Source: Candidatus Paracaedibacter acanthamoebae | Lineage (GTDB): Bacteria > Pseudomonadota > Alphaproteobacteria > Paracaedibacterales > Paracaedibacteraceae | Length of the DNA: 64,000 nucleotides | Direction: 5' to 3' | Assembly: GCF_000742835.1 (NCBI RefSeq) | Contig: NZ_CP008941.1 | Span: 1,851,690 to 1,915,689, forward strand | Shown: one piece after another, positions 54,043-63,249 of the stretch | Layout: the number at the start of each line of letters is the position of its first letter | How positions within the stretch are numbered: the stretch's first letter is position 1 | Notes under the pieces: model-generated | The model's database searches: none | What the model saw: only the letters and a program-made list of their open reading frames with translations | What the model was told of the DNA's origin: nothing | Program-made: the position numbers and the translations under genes

Positions 54043-55358
54043 AAGCACTCCTCTGTGGGATTGGCAAGCTGTGCCGGGAATGTTTCTTTAACAAACAGCA
54101 TCACAATCCACGCTGCAATCATACAGATCGGAATTGTAACCATCGCTTGCTGATAATCACCTATACTATACATAGGCGTTCCATCAGGATTTACAAGACC
54201 ATCCCAGGCCAAGTCAATAATTATTCCAAGCAGGGGTTGAAAAATTATACCGCTGACCATCACAAAAGCATTCGTAAAACCAATCGTTGTCGCGCTATAG
54301 GCAGGATTATTAATCTCTTTTGCAGCAGCAAAATATAAAATCTGTCCCCCACAAACTAACCCGGCAACAAACAATAAAGCAAAAGTCATTTCTAAAGGTA
54401 AGTTGGGAATATAGATAACAGCAACAAATGGCGGAATCGTCAATAAGGCAGACCATGACATCACTTTTATCCGACTTTTAAGTCGATCAGAAATAGCCGC
54501 AAACAAAGGACATCCCAATGCCATTCCCACAAAAACCATGGCACTCGATAATGAGGCTTTTTCGCTTGAAATATTGTAAAGGCGCATTAAGTAAGGTGTT
54601 CCCCATAATTCCGCAAATGCTGATAAAGGCACGTACATCAGTCCCCCATAAATCCCAATCAACCAGTTCTGGGGATTTTTTACAACGGAATTGAGCCCTT
54701 CAAGCAATCCTATATTTTTTGTTTGCGTGTTATTTTGCTGAACTGGATCCTTAATAATTAACCAGCAGGCAGCCGCAACGGCGACACCACAGACGGCCAT
54801 AATCAACATGGCGGGCCGCCATCCATAGCTACTGATCAAAATAGCAAAAGGTGCACCCCCGAAAAGCCCCCCGAGCGTTCCCATCATCATGGTAATACCG
54901 GCCACGAGGGCGAACCGTTCGGGCTTCAACCATAAGGAGGCAACTTTCATGGTACTGAGGTAAGCACAGGCCGATCCTGCCCCCATCAAAAATCGTGCCC
55001 ATTGAGCCACTTCGATCGTTTGGGCATAACTAAACATCACACTTCCCAGCGTACATAGGACGGCCGAAAAAGTTATCACCCGTCTGGCACCCAGCCAATC
55101 AACAATAACACCACAGGGAATTTGCAAGGGAACATAAGCATAATAGTAGTAAGAGGCTAAAATCCCAATGGCAGTCGAGGTAGCTGAAAAATCAAGAGCC
55201 ATCTCATTGGTCATCACACTGGGAGAAACGCGTAAAACGTATTCATATAAGTAAAATAATGCCGCACAGCCCCAGATAATCCAGCCATAGCCTGAGCCCG
55301 CAAGAAAAGACTTGCTGAGGAAGGGGCGCTGTTCGGATTGAGATACTGTGACTTGCAT
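54039..55358 (-). CDS. MFS transporter resembling phagosomal (Pht/Fpt) transporters, copy 1
   Basis: The 439-residue protein has twelve membrane segments and the same plan as its neighbour: IIWGCAALFYLYEYVLRVSPSV, GVIVDWLGARRVITFS, RFLMGAGSACAYLSTMKVA and GFTNAFVMVSGIIFQPLLG. A longer N-terminus (about 25 residues) and a different central loop distinguish it. Tandem arrangement with a four-base overlap means co-translation. The two copies probably arose by duplication and then diverged in substrate. Confidence 0.85.
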   Translation of the reverse strand: MQVTVSQSEQRPFLSKSFLAGSGYGWIIWGCAALFYLYEYVLRVSPSVMTNEMALDFSATSTAIGILASYYYYAYVPLQIPCGVIVDWLGARRVITFSAVLCTLGSVMFSYAQTIEVAQWARFLMGAGSACAYLSTMKVASLWLKPERFALVAGITMMMGTLGGLFGGAPFAILISSYGWRPAMLIMAVCGVAVAAACWLIIKDPVQQNNTQTKNIGLLEGLNSVVKNPQNWLIGIYGGLMYVPLSAFAELWGTPYLMRLYNISSEKASLSSAMVFVGMALGCPLFAAISDRLKSRIKVMSWSALLTIPPFVAVIYIPNLPLEMTFALLFVAGLVCGGQILYFAAAKEINNPAYSATTIGFTNAFVMVSGIIFQPLLGIIIDLAWDGLVNPDGTPMYSIGDYQQAMVTIPICMIAAWIVMLFVKETFPAQLANPTEECL

Positions 55359-55645
55359 AATAAAATCTCACTTCAAAATTAAGGGTTAAAAAAAGATACA
55401 AATTACATCTATGCCTTATATTATAAAGGCAATTCAAGAAAAAAATAGCAAAAATACAAAAATTAAGAAATAATATTATAGTCTATATAGTGTATTTTGT
55501 ATTTTTGTTACGCAATTATTTTAATTAAGGATTTCTTACGAAAAGGGCAACCGCCTTAAATCAACGAGAATGAAGAGTATGCAATTACTTTGCATCCATA
55601 AAACAATTGTTATTAAGATGTGTTTAGCCATTTAAAGGATGTTAA

Positions 55646-56224
55646 ATGAAAAACACAATTATTTATCTCATTGGATTTGCTGGAACAGGAAAATTTACGA
55701 TAGCCCAGGAAATTGCAAAGCTTACTAATAGTAAAGTGGTGGACAACCATTTAATTAATAACCCTATTTTAAGTGTGATTGACGCGGAACAAGATACCAC
55801 TTTATCCGATCGTGCCTGGCAAAAAATTGAGGAAATACGACAAATTGTTTTGGATACAATCGAAACCATAGCAGCACCCAATGCAAGTTTTATTTTTACA
55901 AATGAGCTGATTGAGGGGCGGGTTGCAGACAAACAAATATTTTCTAAAATTGCCGAGCTTGCCAAACGACGGCAAAGTACTTTTTTGCCTGTTCGATTAG
56001 AATGCTCTGAAGAAGAACTTTGTCGACGAGTCCTCTTTGAGAATAGGAAAGAACGGTTGAAAGATACGAACCCCAAAAATGCTCAAGAAAAGTATAAAAA
56101 TCTCACAGTGTTAAAACCCACCGCCTGCACCTCTTTAACATTAGATGTAACACATCTGTCGGCCGAGCAAACCGCCCGCATCATCCTGGACCACCTTAAC
56201 TTTTCAAATAAACAACCTCTTTAA
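55646..56224 (+). CDS. P-loop kinase-like ATPase
   Basis: The 192-residue protein has a Walker A loop at residues 10-17 (GFAGTGKF), a shikimate-kinase-like opening (LIGFAGTGKFTIAQEI) and a lid-like segment (CRRVLFENRKERLKDTNP). It resembles small AAA_18/AAA_33 nucleotide or sugar kinases. The second part of the P-loop reads GKFT instead of GKST, a less common variant. The substrate is unknown. It stands alone in an AT-rich region with no clear operon partner. Confidence 0.8.
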   Translation: MKNTIIYLIGFAGTGKFTIAQEIAKLTNSKVVDNHLINNPILSVIDAEQDTTLSDRAWQKIEEIRQIVLDTIETIAAPNASFIFTNELIEGRVADKQIFSKIAELAKRRQSTFLPVRLECSEEELCRRVLFENRKERLKDTNPKNAQEKYKNLTVLKPTACTSLTLDVTHLSAEQTARIILDHLNFSNKQPL

Positions 56225-56313
56225 TAGTATTGGGTTTCGACGTACAATTAAATGGATATCACTCATCCATACGTAAGAATATACTCTTATAAGTTATTTA
56301 GAAAGAAACCCCG

Positions 56314-57537
56314 ATGTCGCAACTGTTGCCGCTCGCCTCCTCAGAACCACAGCGCCCTGTTGTTCGTCCAAACATTGTCCTGTTTGCGCTGGCGATGGGC
56401 GGTTTTGCCATCGGCACCACTGAATTTGCCAGCATGAGCCTTGTCCCCTATTTTTCCCATGATCTCCAAATTGACGAACCCACTGCTGGGCACGTCATTA
56501 GTGCTTATGCTTTAGGAGTGGTTATTGGTGCTCCCCTCATCGCCTTACTGGCAGCACGCTTTCCTCGGCGTCAATTATTGCTCGCATTGATGGCTGTTTT
56601 CGCTCTCGGCAATTTCCTAACAGCGCTTTCGCCATCCTATTCCTGGATGCTGTCCCTTCGTTTCCTGAGCGGGTTACCCCATGGTGCTTACTTTGGGGTT
56701 GCAGCGCTTGTCGCGGCCTCACTAGTCCCTTTTCGCCAACGGACCCAAGCAGTAGCGCGGACCATGCTGGGGTTAACTGTTGCTACCATTATTGGTGTCC
56801 CTTTGGCGAACTGGATCGGTCAAACCATCGGCTGGCGTTTTGGCTTTATCTTAGTAAGCCTGTTGGCTCTCATCACCGTTATGCTTGTCTGGCAATTTGC
56901 ACCGCAAGATCGCCCGAAATCAACAACTAGCCCGCTGCAAGAATTATCGGCTCTCAAACGTAAGCAAGTATGGATAACACTGGGGATGGGCGCCATTGGT
57001 TTTGGTGGCCTGTTTGCTGTCTATACCTACGCGGCATCAACCATGCTTAACATCACCCATGTCTCGCCGCATCTGATTCCCGTGGTTTTAGGCATTTTTG
57101 GATTAGGAATGACTTGCGGCACTCTATGGGCTGCGTGGGCCGCCGACCGACGTCTGATGCTCACTGCTGGGGGACTATTGTTATGGAGCGCTGTGTGGCT
57201 CGCTTTTTATCCCTTAGTAACACGCAATATCTGGGCTCTATCAATTGTAATTTTTATGATCGGTACAGGTGGGGGCTTAGGCACGGTGTTGCAAACTCGT
57301 CTTATGGATGTGGCCGGCGATGCTCAAACCTTAGCGGCAGCGCTCAACCACAGCGCGTTCAATTTCGCCAATGCCCTGGGCCCCTTTTTAGGCGGTCTTG
57401 CCATTCATGCCGGCTATGGCTTTCCTTCCACCGGCTGGGTTGGGTGCGGTTTAGCTTTAGGTGGCTTTATCTTTTGGTGCTTCGCAATGCGTGATGAGGT
57501 AAGAGAAAAACGAGCTGTAGTTAAATCCCAGGCTTAG
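56314..57537 (+). CDS. MFS exporter, DHA1 drug/arabinose-efflux type
   Basis: The 407-residue protein has twelve membrane segments and the DHA1 (AraJ/NepI-type) pattern: MGGFAIGTTEFASMSLVPYF, the loop-2 motif AARFPRRQLLLALM and the segment LSGLPHGAYFGVAALVAA. Such carriers export sugars, purine nucleosides or drugs. DNA of this gene is visibly richer in G and C (many GCG, GCC and GGC codons) than its neighbours, suggesting recent transfer. The YnfA gene next to it is also a transport-type protein. Confidence 0.88.
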   Translation: MSQLLPLASSEPQRPVVRPNIVLFALAMGGFAIGTTEFASMSLVPYFSHDLQIDEPTAGHVISAYALGVVIGAPLIALLAARFPRRQLLLALMAVFALGNFLTALSPSYSWMLSLRFLSGLPHGAYFGVAALVAASLVPFRQRTQAVARTMLGLTVATIIGVPLANWIGQTIGWRFGFILVSLLALITVMLVWQFAPQDRPKSTTSPLQELSALKRKQVWITLGMGAIGFGGLFAVYTYAASTMLNITHVSPHLIPVVLGIFGLGMTCGTLWAAWAADRRLMLTAGGLLLWSAVWLAFYPLVTRNIWALSIVIFMIGTGGGLGTVLQTRLMDVAGDAQTLAAALNHSAFNFANALGPFLGGLAIHAGYGFPSTGWVGCGLALGGFIFWCFAMRDEVREKRAVVKSQA

Positions 57538-57596
57538 GAGAAGACTTCAGGAAACCTGAACGATAGGGGAAAAAGATCATAAAGGCGACAGCATCA

Positions 57597-57926
57597 TTAT
57601 CCATCCACTTTTGCCCCAATTAAGATAACCCCCGCTCCGATAAGGCAGAGCCCCGCGCCAACCCAATCAGTTAGATAGGGTTTAACCCCCTCAATAAACC
57701 ATAACCAACACAGCGATGCGATGATGTAAACACCACCATAAGCTGCATACGCACGGCCGGCTTGGTCGGATTCTATGAAAGTTAACAGATAAGCAAATAA
57801 CACCAAAGAGCCTATCCCTGGCAATAACCACCAGATTGATTTATCAAGCTTCAGCCATGCCCAAAAACTGAAACAACCAGCGATTTCGGCAATTGCGGCT
57901 CCTATATAAGCAACAACAGTGATCAC
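57597..57926 (-). CDS. YnfA (UPF0060) small membrane protein
   Basis: The 109-residue protein has four hydrophobic helices and the family motifs [41 protein letters not shown] and [10 protein letters not shown]. YnfA proteins are SMR-superfamily-like, and some export small drugs or dyes. It converges with the GC-richer MFS gene. Confidence 0.9.
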   Translation of the reverse strand: MITVVAYIGAAIAEIAGCFSFWAWLKLDKSIWWLLPGIGSLVLFAYLLTFIESDQAGRAYAAYGGVYIIASLCWLWFIEGVKPYLTDWVGAGLCLIGAGVILIGAKVDG

Positions 57927-58227
57927 TTTCTCTCCCTTCCTCGTAGATTATCTTCTATAAAACTCTGCCTAACATTGAACCAGCGCACAGATCTTAGGAT
58001 AGAGAAGCAGAGAAATCTACAATTTTATAAAAGGCCCTTTTTATAGAGAGGAAAAATATAATGGAAAAGCCAAAAAATATAATAAAATTAACTGTTAAAC
58101 TTTCTAAAGAGAAACAATCAGCTTTTCCATTCTTTCTTAATTATTCATAATTTTACTCCTTAAGCTAGGTTCACACATTTCCTGCTAAAGTAGTCTTCTA
58201 GAGTTATTCCTTAAAGGAAAGTAACGA
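57927..58227. other. Intergenic stretch
   Basis: Mostly AT-rich. It contains a possible 29-codon ORF at 58061 and an 11-bp inverted repeat, AATGGAAAAGC at 58060 and GCTTTTCCATT at 58121, whose arms bracket that ORF. No RNA gene is recognisable. Confidence 0.4.
58061..58150 (+). CDS. Possible 29-residue peptide
   Basis: ATG 58061 has GAGGAAAAATATA upstream, a fair ribosome site, and runs 29 codons to TAA. The product is basic (KPKNIIKLTVKLSKEK). Its start and end coincide with the arms of an inverted repeat, so the DNA may be a structural or regulatory element instead. Low confidence. Confidence 0.25.
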   Translation: MEKPKNIIKLTVKLSKEKQSAFPFFLNYS

Positions 58228-59058
58228 TTATGAGTGTTCAGGAAGATACCATTTATGAGTTTCACTTCTTGATAAGGATTCTACATTATGACCATCAATA
58301 AAAGCCACAATGGCCCATCTCGAAAATGATTTTCCAATTTTTTTCTCATCCAACTGAATAACATCGTGCCAGCCCGGACATAGGCTATCTGTATCTATAA
58401 TTTTACGAAAATTGCTTGACGCCATAAAGATAGCTTTATTGGCTTCATGAGTAATAATTTCTAAATCGTTTGGATTAGTTCCAATTCTCAGGCCGGGACC
58501 GCTCTCGGCGATAGCGAGGGTAAAAGAGCCTGAATCAAAATGAGGTTTAGCAAGGTGTTTTCCAGATTCTCCCCAATTGTACTTTAAAAATCTTAGGATA
58601 ATATGAGGTTCGTTGGTGGCAAATACCTTAGAAAGCGTGCCAGGATAGTCTTGTTCAAAAATACTTATGATTTCATACACAATATTATAGGTTGCCTCCC
58701 ATAACGGTAATGCAAGCTTTAAAAATTGATCTATAAGAGGGTTATCCGGGATAAATTCCTTATACTTTTCAAATATAAGTGGGTGGAAGTGAAAGAAATC
58801 TTTGCTGTCATTATAGATATCATTATCCGGATCACGATGCTTGAATCCTATATCCCCTCTCCGATGCAGTGGCGATATTTTAAAATCAATATGATTTTTA
58901 ATTTCTTCAGGAAGCTTTAGAAACTCAAAAAATGTCGTCATCACTTGAGTAATGTGAGATTGATTGATCAGAAATGGCACCTGAGTATAGGGTTTTTCAT
59001 ATAAAAGGCTAAGAGGAAGTGCCGGGCGGATAGCACCTTTTACTAGACTAAGGCTCAT
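58228..59058 (-). CDS. 2-oxoglutarate/Fe(II)-dependent oxygenase (isopenicillin N synthase-like)
   Basis: The 276-residue protein has the double-stranded beta-helix motifs: HxD in KPHFDSGSFTLAI (His173 and Asp175), the distal His231 in CPGWHDVIQ and the 2OG-binding arginine in RWAIVAFIDG (Arg247). The strand GPGLRIG resembles the isopenicillin N synthase-like family. These enzymes hydroxylate or cyclise small molecules and peptides. It stands alone near the tRNA-Ser repeat region. The substrate cannot be guessed. Confidence 0.82.
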   Translation of the reverse strand: MSLSLVKGAIRPALPLSLLYEKPYTQVPFLINQSHITQVMTTFFEFLKLPEEIKNHIDFKISPLHRRGDIGFKHRDPDNDIYNDSKDFFHFHPLIFEKYKEFIPDNPLIDQFLKLALPLWEATYNIVYEIISIFEQDYPGTLSKVFATNEPHIILRFLKYNWGESGKHLAKPHFDSGSFTLAIAESGPGLRIGTNPNDLEIITHEANKAIFMASSNFRKIIDTDSLCPGWHDVIQLDEKKIGKSFSRWAIVAFIDGHNVESLSRSETHKWYLPEHS

Positions 59059-59377
59059 TTAATTTCTCTTCTTCAATTGCTTTCTAAACTATACAGCTTA
59101 TTAAGAAGTTACCAGAGGTGATATTAAAAGTAAAAATAATGAATTATGTTCAACTAACCTTTTTTCAAGATCCATTGTAAATCCTACATAATACCGGCTT
59201 GGGTTATAAACTGTTTTAAGAATATAGACATAATACAATTTCATATATAACAGTCCGTCTGCGTTTCGCTTCGCTTACTTCGATGAGACATCCCCTTCGC
59301 AGCTTCTCCTCGATAAATCTCGTCGTAGCTATTTCGCAACGAACGCATCGCGGTCTTTGCGAAAGCGAAGACGGGTA
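59059..59377. other. Intergenic stretch beside the tRNA-Ser repeats
   Basis: No gene. The first half (to about 59250) is AT-rich. From about 59255 the sequence becomes GC-richer, with recurring GCTTCGCTT/GCGAAGC-like strings that also occur in the adjoining 194-bp units. It may be an older, diverged part of the same repeat array. Confidence 0.45.
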
Positions 59378-59571
59378 GCGGAGAGGGTGGGATTACACCT
59401 TCGGTGTTGCATCTCTTCTGCTTCGCTAATTCTCTCAAGAGAATAAGCGCCGCAACGACTCGCTGTCGAACCCTCTTGGGTTCTCATCCCCCAGCCACAG
59501 CTATAAATAAAATATCCAAAACTCAAGGTACGCTTCGCTTGGCTCCTTGACTTTTGGATATTTGATTCATG
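59378..59571 (-). repeat. 194-bp tandem unit with tRNA-Ser 3' fragment, distal copy
   Basis: This unit starts (plus strand) with GCGGAGAGGGTGGGATT, which is the last 17 bases of tRNA-Ser before CA. About 177 bases follow that are identical or nearly so in the next unit. It contains a long hairpin (AATATCCAAAA..TTTTGGATATT) and ends where the next copy begins. Confidence 0.9.
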
Positions 59572-59853
<282 letters not shown>

Positions 59854-59943
59854 TTATTGTTTAGGTATACTGAGTCATCAACCTTTTTACAAGAAAAAAC
59901 CTGAGGTCACTTTCATATTAATGAATAGTTTTCTAAGGAAAAG

Positions 59944-59990
59944 GAAGAAAAAATAATGCCACCTTAGCCTCAGCTGAGATGGCATTATTT
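59944..59990 (-). terminator. Rho-independent terminator of the DEAD-box helicase gene
   Basis: On the minus strand AATAATGCCA pairs with TGGCATTATT around a GC-containing loop, directly followed by TTTTTTCTTCC. It lies about 50 bp after the helicase stop. Confidence 0.85.
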
Positions 59991-60039
59991 ATCCTATTTC
60001 AGTTAGAAAGGCACGTTTGTACCCCCTTAACTTGTTTAA

Positions 60040-61716
60040 TTAGCGAGCCCGAGCTTTAGCAACTTTTGGTTGGCCACTATTTCTGCCAGGACGCGGCGCA
60101 CTAACCTTACGGTCACCGCCCCCACGCTTTTCAGAAAAACCACCGCCTGAACCACGGCCTCCGAAACCACCCTCGGAGCGGCGTGCCCCTGGCTTACTAT
60201 CTGAGAAACGACCAGCTGAGGGTCGACCACCAAAGCCGCCTTCGCTGCGACGCTCACCTGGTTTCCCATCAGTACGCTGACCACCAAATTTGCCCTCTGA
60301 ACGACGATCGGTTGACTTACCGTCGACACGACGTTCTTGGAACTTACGCTCTGCCGCTGGGGCTCTTTTATCGCTAGAGGAAGAGGCTGCACTTTGAAGA
60401 GCATCAACATTGGGGCTCCAACTGCCTAACTTACTGCCACGACGGTCATCACTTGCTGCTCTACCCCGGCTCTCTGATCTTTTACCCTGACGGTCATCAC
60501 TTGGGGAACTTCTCCAACCATCAGATGTTCGGCTATCGTTGGATCGCCGACGGGACTGCTCGGGGCGCCGATTCCGGTTGGTCCGAGAGCTACGATCGTC
60601 ACGGTCAAATCCTTCCATGCCTTTGGCCCGATCTTCTGGATGCATCAACCGGCAAATTGCACGCCATTTTCCAATTTCAGTCGCAGAAACAAAGCTAATC
60701 GCTGTCCCTTCAGCTCCGGCTCGACCTGTCCGCCCAATGCGGTGAATAAAGTCCTCAGGTGCTTGGGGTAAATCAAAGTTCACCACATATTCAATATGGG
60801 GAATATCAAGCCCGCGTGCTGCAACGTCTGTTGCTACCAACACACGATTCTTTCCTCGACGAAAAGCACTAATCACGTTAGAACGACGGCTTTGGCGCAA
60901 GTCTCCATGGATTGCATCAGCGGAATGGCCTTCGTCATTGAGTTTTTTAGCTAATTTCTCAGTTCCGTGCTTTGTCTTTACGAAGACGATGAAGGTTCCT
61001 TGCTTTTGGTTAAGGGTGTCAACCAACAAACCAAACTTGTCTGCATCAGATGTTTTTATAACCTCTTGAGTAATTTTTTCAGCAGCCTTGGTGGTTGAAC
61101 CAACAGAAATACGCACGGGATCATTTAAGTATTCACCGGCAAGACGCTCAATTGTTGGCGCAATTGTTGCCGAGAACATTAAGGTTTGGCGCTCAGGATT
61201 CATATACTCAGCGATACGTTCTAGCTGAACCACAAATCCCATGTCCAGCATCCGATCTGTTTCATCTAAAACTAAAAAGCCGGTACGATCAAGTTTCAAG
61301 GTGCCGCGTTCCAAATGGTCATTAATTCGTCCCGGTGTTCCGATGATCAGACGCGGACGATTGCGCAATTGTTGTAATTGCTTACCCATGGAATCACCGC
61401 CGATTAATAACGTCATCCAAATTTTGCTGTCGCGCCCCATAAATCCGCGCATACCTTCAAGGACTTGCTGGGCCAATTCCCGGGTGGGGGTCAGCACCAA
61501 AGCGGTCCTATTAGGATTTGCCATCAAATAGGCAAGCAAGGGCAAGGCATAAGCTGCAGTTTTACCGGTACCCGTTTGGGCAGATCCCAAAATATCTTTC
61601 CCCTCTAGGGCAAGCGGAATGGTCTGAGCCTGAATCGGTGTCGGCTTTTCAAAATTCAACCGTTTTAGGGAATGTAGTATTGCCTCGGGCAAACCGAGGG
61701 AGTCAAAGTTTTCCAT
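60040..61716 (-). CDS. DEAD-box RNA helicase (RhlE type)
   Basis: The 558-residue protein has the helicase core: Q motif KPTPIQAQTIP, Walker A SAQTGTGKT (about 45-53), PTRELAQQ, TPGR, motif II VLDETDRMLDMGF (151-154), SAT, and HRIGRTGRAG. Motif II reads DETD instead of DEAD, an unusual variant. The last 170 residues are disordered, rich in Arg, Gly, Ser and Asp with GGR/RSEG repeats, an RNA-binding tail. RhlE-type helicases remodel RNA in ribosome assembly and decay, and may work with RNase E, also encoded here. It stands downstream of the ruvC cluster. Confidence 0.92.
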   Translation of the reverse strand: MENFDSLGLPEAILHSLKRLNFEKPTPIQAQTIPLALEGKDILGSAQTGTGKTAAYALPLLAYLMANPNRTALVLTPTRELAQQVLEGMRGFMGRDSKIWMTLLIGGDSMGKQLQQLRNRPRLIIGTPGRINDHLERGTLKLDRTGFLVLDETDRMLDMGFVVQLERIAEYMNPERQTLMFSATIAPTIERLAGEYLNDPVRISVGSTTKAAEKITQEVIKTSDADKFGLLVDTLNQKQGTFIVFVKTKHGTEKLAKKLNDEGHSADAIHGDLRQSRRSNVISAFRRGKNRVLVATDVAARGLDIPHIEYVVNFDLPQAPEDFIHRIGRTGRAGAEGTAISFVSATEIGKWRAICRLMHPEDRAKGMEGFDRDDRSSRTNRNRRPEQSRRRSNDSRTSDGWRSSPSDDRQGKRSESRGRAASDDRRGSKLGSWSPNVDALQSAASSSSDKRAPAAERKFQERRVDGKSTDRRSEGKFGGQRTDGKPGERRSEGGFGGRPSAGRFSDSKPGARRSEGGFGGRGSGGGFSEKRGGGDRKVSAPRPGRNSGQPKVAKARAR

Positions 61717-61870
61717 ATTATCTCTTCATATTTTATGTTTTAAACCAATGATTCTCTTGCATTATTATATCTTTCATTGCAAGACATACTGATTCAAAAC
61801 CAAGAACTCTCTGTGGGTATTTATATGAAAAAGTATAGAATCAACCTCCCATGTTATGGGGACTTCCAGC

Positions 61871-62281
61871 CTAAAAGTCAACATATTTTAGAATAAATCT
61901 AAAAAGAGGGGTAATTAAGGCGGGTAAAAAAGGAAAATATTCAACACCATAAACACGCCGCCAAAAAAGGGACAGGATTAATCCCAGGGCCCCCACACCA
62001 ACCAAGTACAAGCCTACCTCTGGCAGAGGAACAAGCATAAGACTGATTGGCAATAAAATTTTGTCTGCAATTCCTAAGAAGGGTCGTTTAAAAAGGTATT
62101 CTGCTCCTGAACAAAGCATAACAAGAACACATCCCATGCCGCAGGATTCCCAGTGAGGATTGGACCAACCTTGACTCACCACACATAAACAAAAAAGAAC
62201 AAAAGGGATGAGCGGGACAGAGCGGTAGCGACAATCATAACCCATCAAAATGATGGCCAATAACAATAAAATAAGGATCAC
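61871..62281 (-). CDS. Minimal prepilin peptidase-like (A24) membrane protein
   Basis: The 136-residue reading starts at GTG 62281, whose GTGA overlaps the ruvC stop; a longer frame would overlap ruvC by 55 bp. It has several hydrophobic helices. The first aspartate lies in GYDCRYRSVPLIPF and the second in GIADKILLP, which match the two catalytic Asp of A24 peptidases (D.RYR.IP and GxGDxKL). The N-terminal methylase domain of full PilD is absent, as in CpaA/TadV. No pilin or Tad genes adjoin it, so its substrate is unclear. The second motif has Ala for Gly. Confidence 0.7.
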   Translation of the reverse strand: MILILLLLAIILMGYDCRYRSVPLIPFVLFCLCVVSQGWSNPHWESCGMGCVLVMLCSGAEYLFKRPFLGIADKILLPISLMLVPLPEVGLYLVGVGALGLILSLFWRRVYGVEYFPFLPALITPLFRFILKYVDF

Positions 62282-62787
62282 GCCCGCAATAACCCTAACT
62301 TTTGATTCAGTTGACGATGATGCACATGGCAAATGGCAACCGCCAAAGCATCAGCGGCATCGGCTGTAACCATTCCTGCTGCGGGTAATAACCGCTGCAC
62401 CATGGCTGCCACTTGAGTCTTATCCGCGTGGCCTACTCCCACCACGGACTTCTTTACTTTATTGGCGGAATATTCGCCCACAGGCATAGAATGGACAGCG
62501 GGTGCAAGCAAAACCACCCCCCGAGCCATCCCCAGTTTTAAAGCGGAAGCCGCATTAGCATTCACAAAGGTTTCTTCTACCGCCGCCTCATCGGGTTGGA
62601 AATTTGCAATAATCTGTTGTAGACCTTGGTAGATTTGCTGCAACCTTGAGCTCAAGGATAAAGATGAATCAGAATGCACTACGCCATGCGCCACATGAAT
62701 TAAACGGTTGCCCTGACTTTCTATGATTCCCCATCCCGCATTGCGCAAACCCGGATCAAGACCAAGGATACGGACAACCTCTGCCAT
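62278..62787 (-). CDS. ruvC: Crossover junction endodeoxyribonuclease
   Basis: RuvC cuts Holliday junctions. The 169-residue RNase H-fold enzyme has Asp11 in ILGLDPGLRNAGWG, Glu71 in AAVEETFVNAN and the closing acidic pair in TADAADALAVAICH (Asp143 and Asp146), with LGMARGVVLLA and VGHADKTQV as usual. It starts 1 bp after the VOC gene stop, in the run yebC-like - VOC - ruvC - A24-like. The ruvA and ruvB genes are not in the window; in many alphaproteobacteria they follow ruvC, so the order here is broken by the A24-like gene. Confidence 0.95.
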   Translation of the reverse strand: MAEVVRILGLDPGLRNAGWGIIESQGNRLIHVAHGVVHSDSSLSLSSRLQQIYQGLQQIIANFQPDEAAVEETFVNANAASALKLGMARGVVLLAPAVHSMPVGEYSANKVKKSVVGVGHADKTQVAAMVQRLLPAAGMVTADAADALAVAICHVHHRQLNQKLGLLRA

Positions 62788-62788
62788 A

Positions 62789-63211
62789 TTAATTAGAAAT
62801 CCCTATATCTGGGGGTCCTGGCCAAAAGATTGGGTTAAAGGCTACTTCCCACAGATGTCCATCTAAATCTGAAAAATACCCTGAAAACCCTCCCCAATCA
62901 GTTGCTTGAGCTGGCTTCACAATGTTAGCCCCCGCAGCTTTAGCCTGTTCCAATACAACATTAACCTCGGCTTCACTATTCACATTATGGGCTAGAGTAA
63001 TACCTCGGAAACCGGTCCCTTCCTTAGCAACAGTGGCATCCTTAGCAAGCAATTCCCATGGATAAACGGCAAGACATGATCCATTAAGATTAAAAAATGC
63101 TACATCCCCTTCAAAAGACATCCTGGGGAAACTCAGTCCATCTTCATAAAAATGGATGGCCGCCGCTAAATCATGGGTCCCCAGTGTTATGATATTTATT
63201 CTTGGCTGCAT
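62789..63211 (-). CDS. VOC-superfamily (glyoxalase-like) protein
   Basis: The 140-residue protein has the VOC beta-alpha-beta-beta-beta modules: NIITLGTHDLAAAIHFYEDGL at the start, VAFFNLNGSCLAVYPW, then a second half with ANIVKPAQATDWGGFSGYFSDLDGHLWEVAFNP. The final Glu in LWEVAFNP is a usual metal ligand. VOC proteins include glyoxalases, dioxygenases and resistance proteins; no specific substrate is visible. ATG 63211 is preferred; a GTG at 63238 would add nine residues. Confidence 0.85.
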   Translation of the reverse strand: MQPRINIITLGTHDLAAAIHFYEDGLSFPRMSFEGDVAFFNLNGSCLAVYPWELLAKDATVAKEGTGFRGITLAHNVNSEAEVNVVLEQAKAAGANIVKPAQATDWGGFSGYFSDLDGHLWEVAFNPIFWPGPPDIGISN

Positions 63212-63249
63212 AGATTTCTTTCTTTGTTCAGCTCTCACCTTAAATCAAT

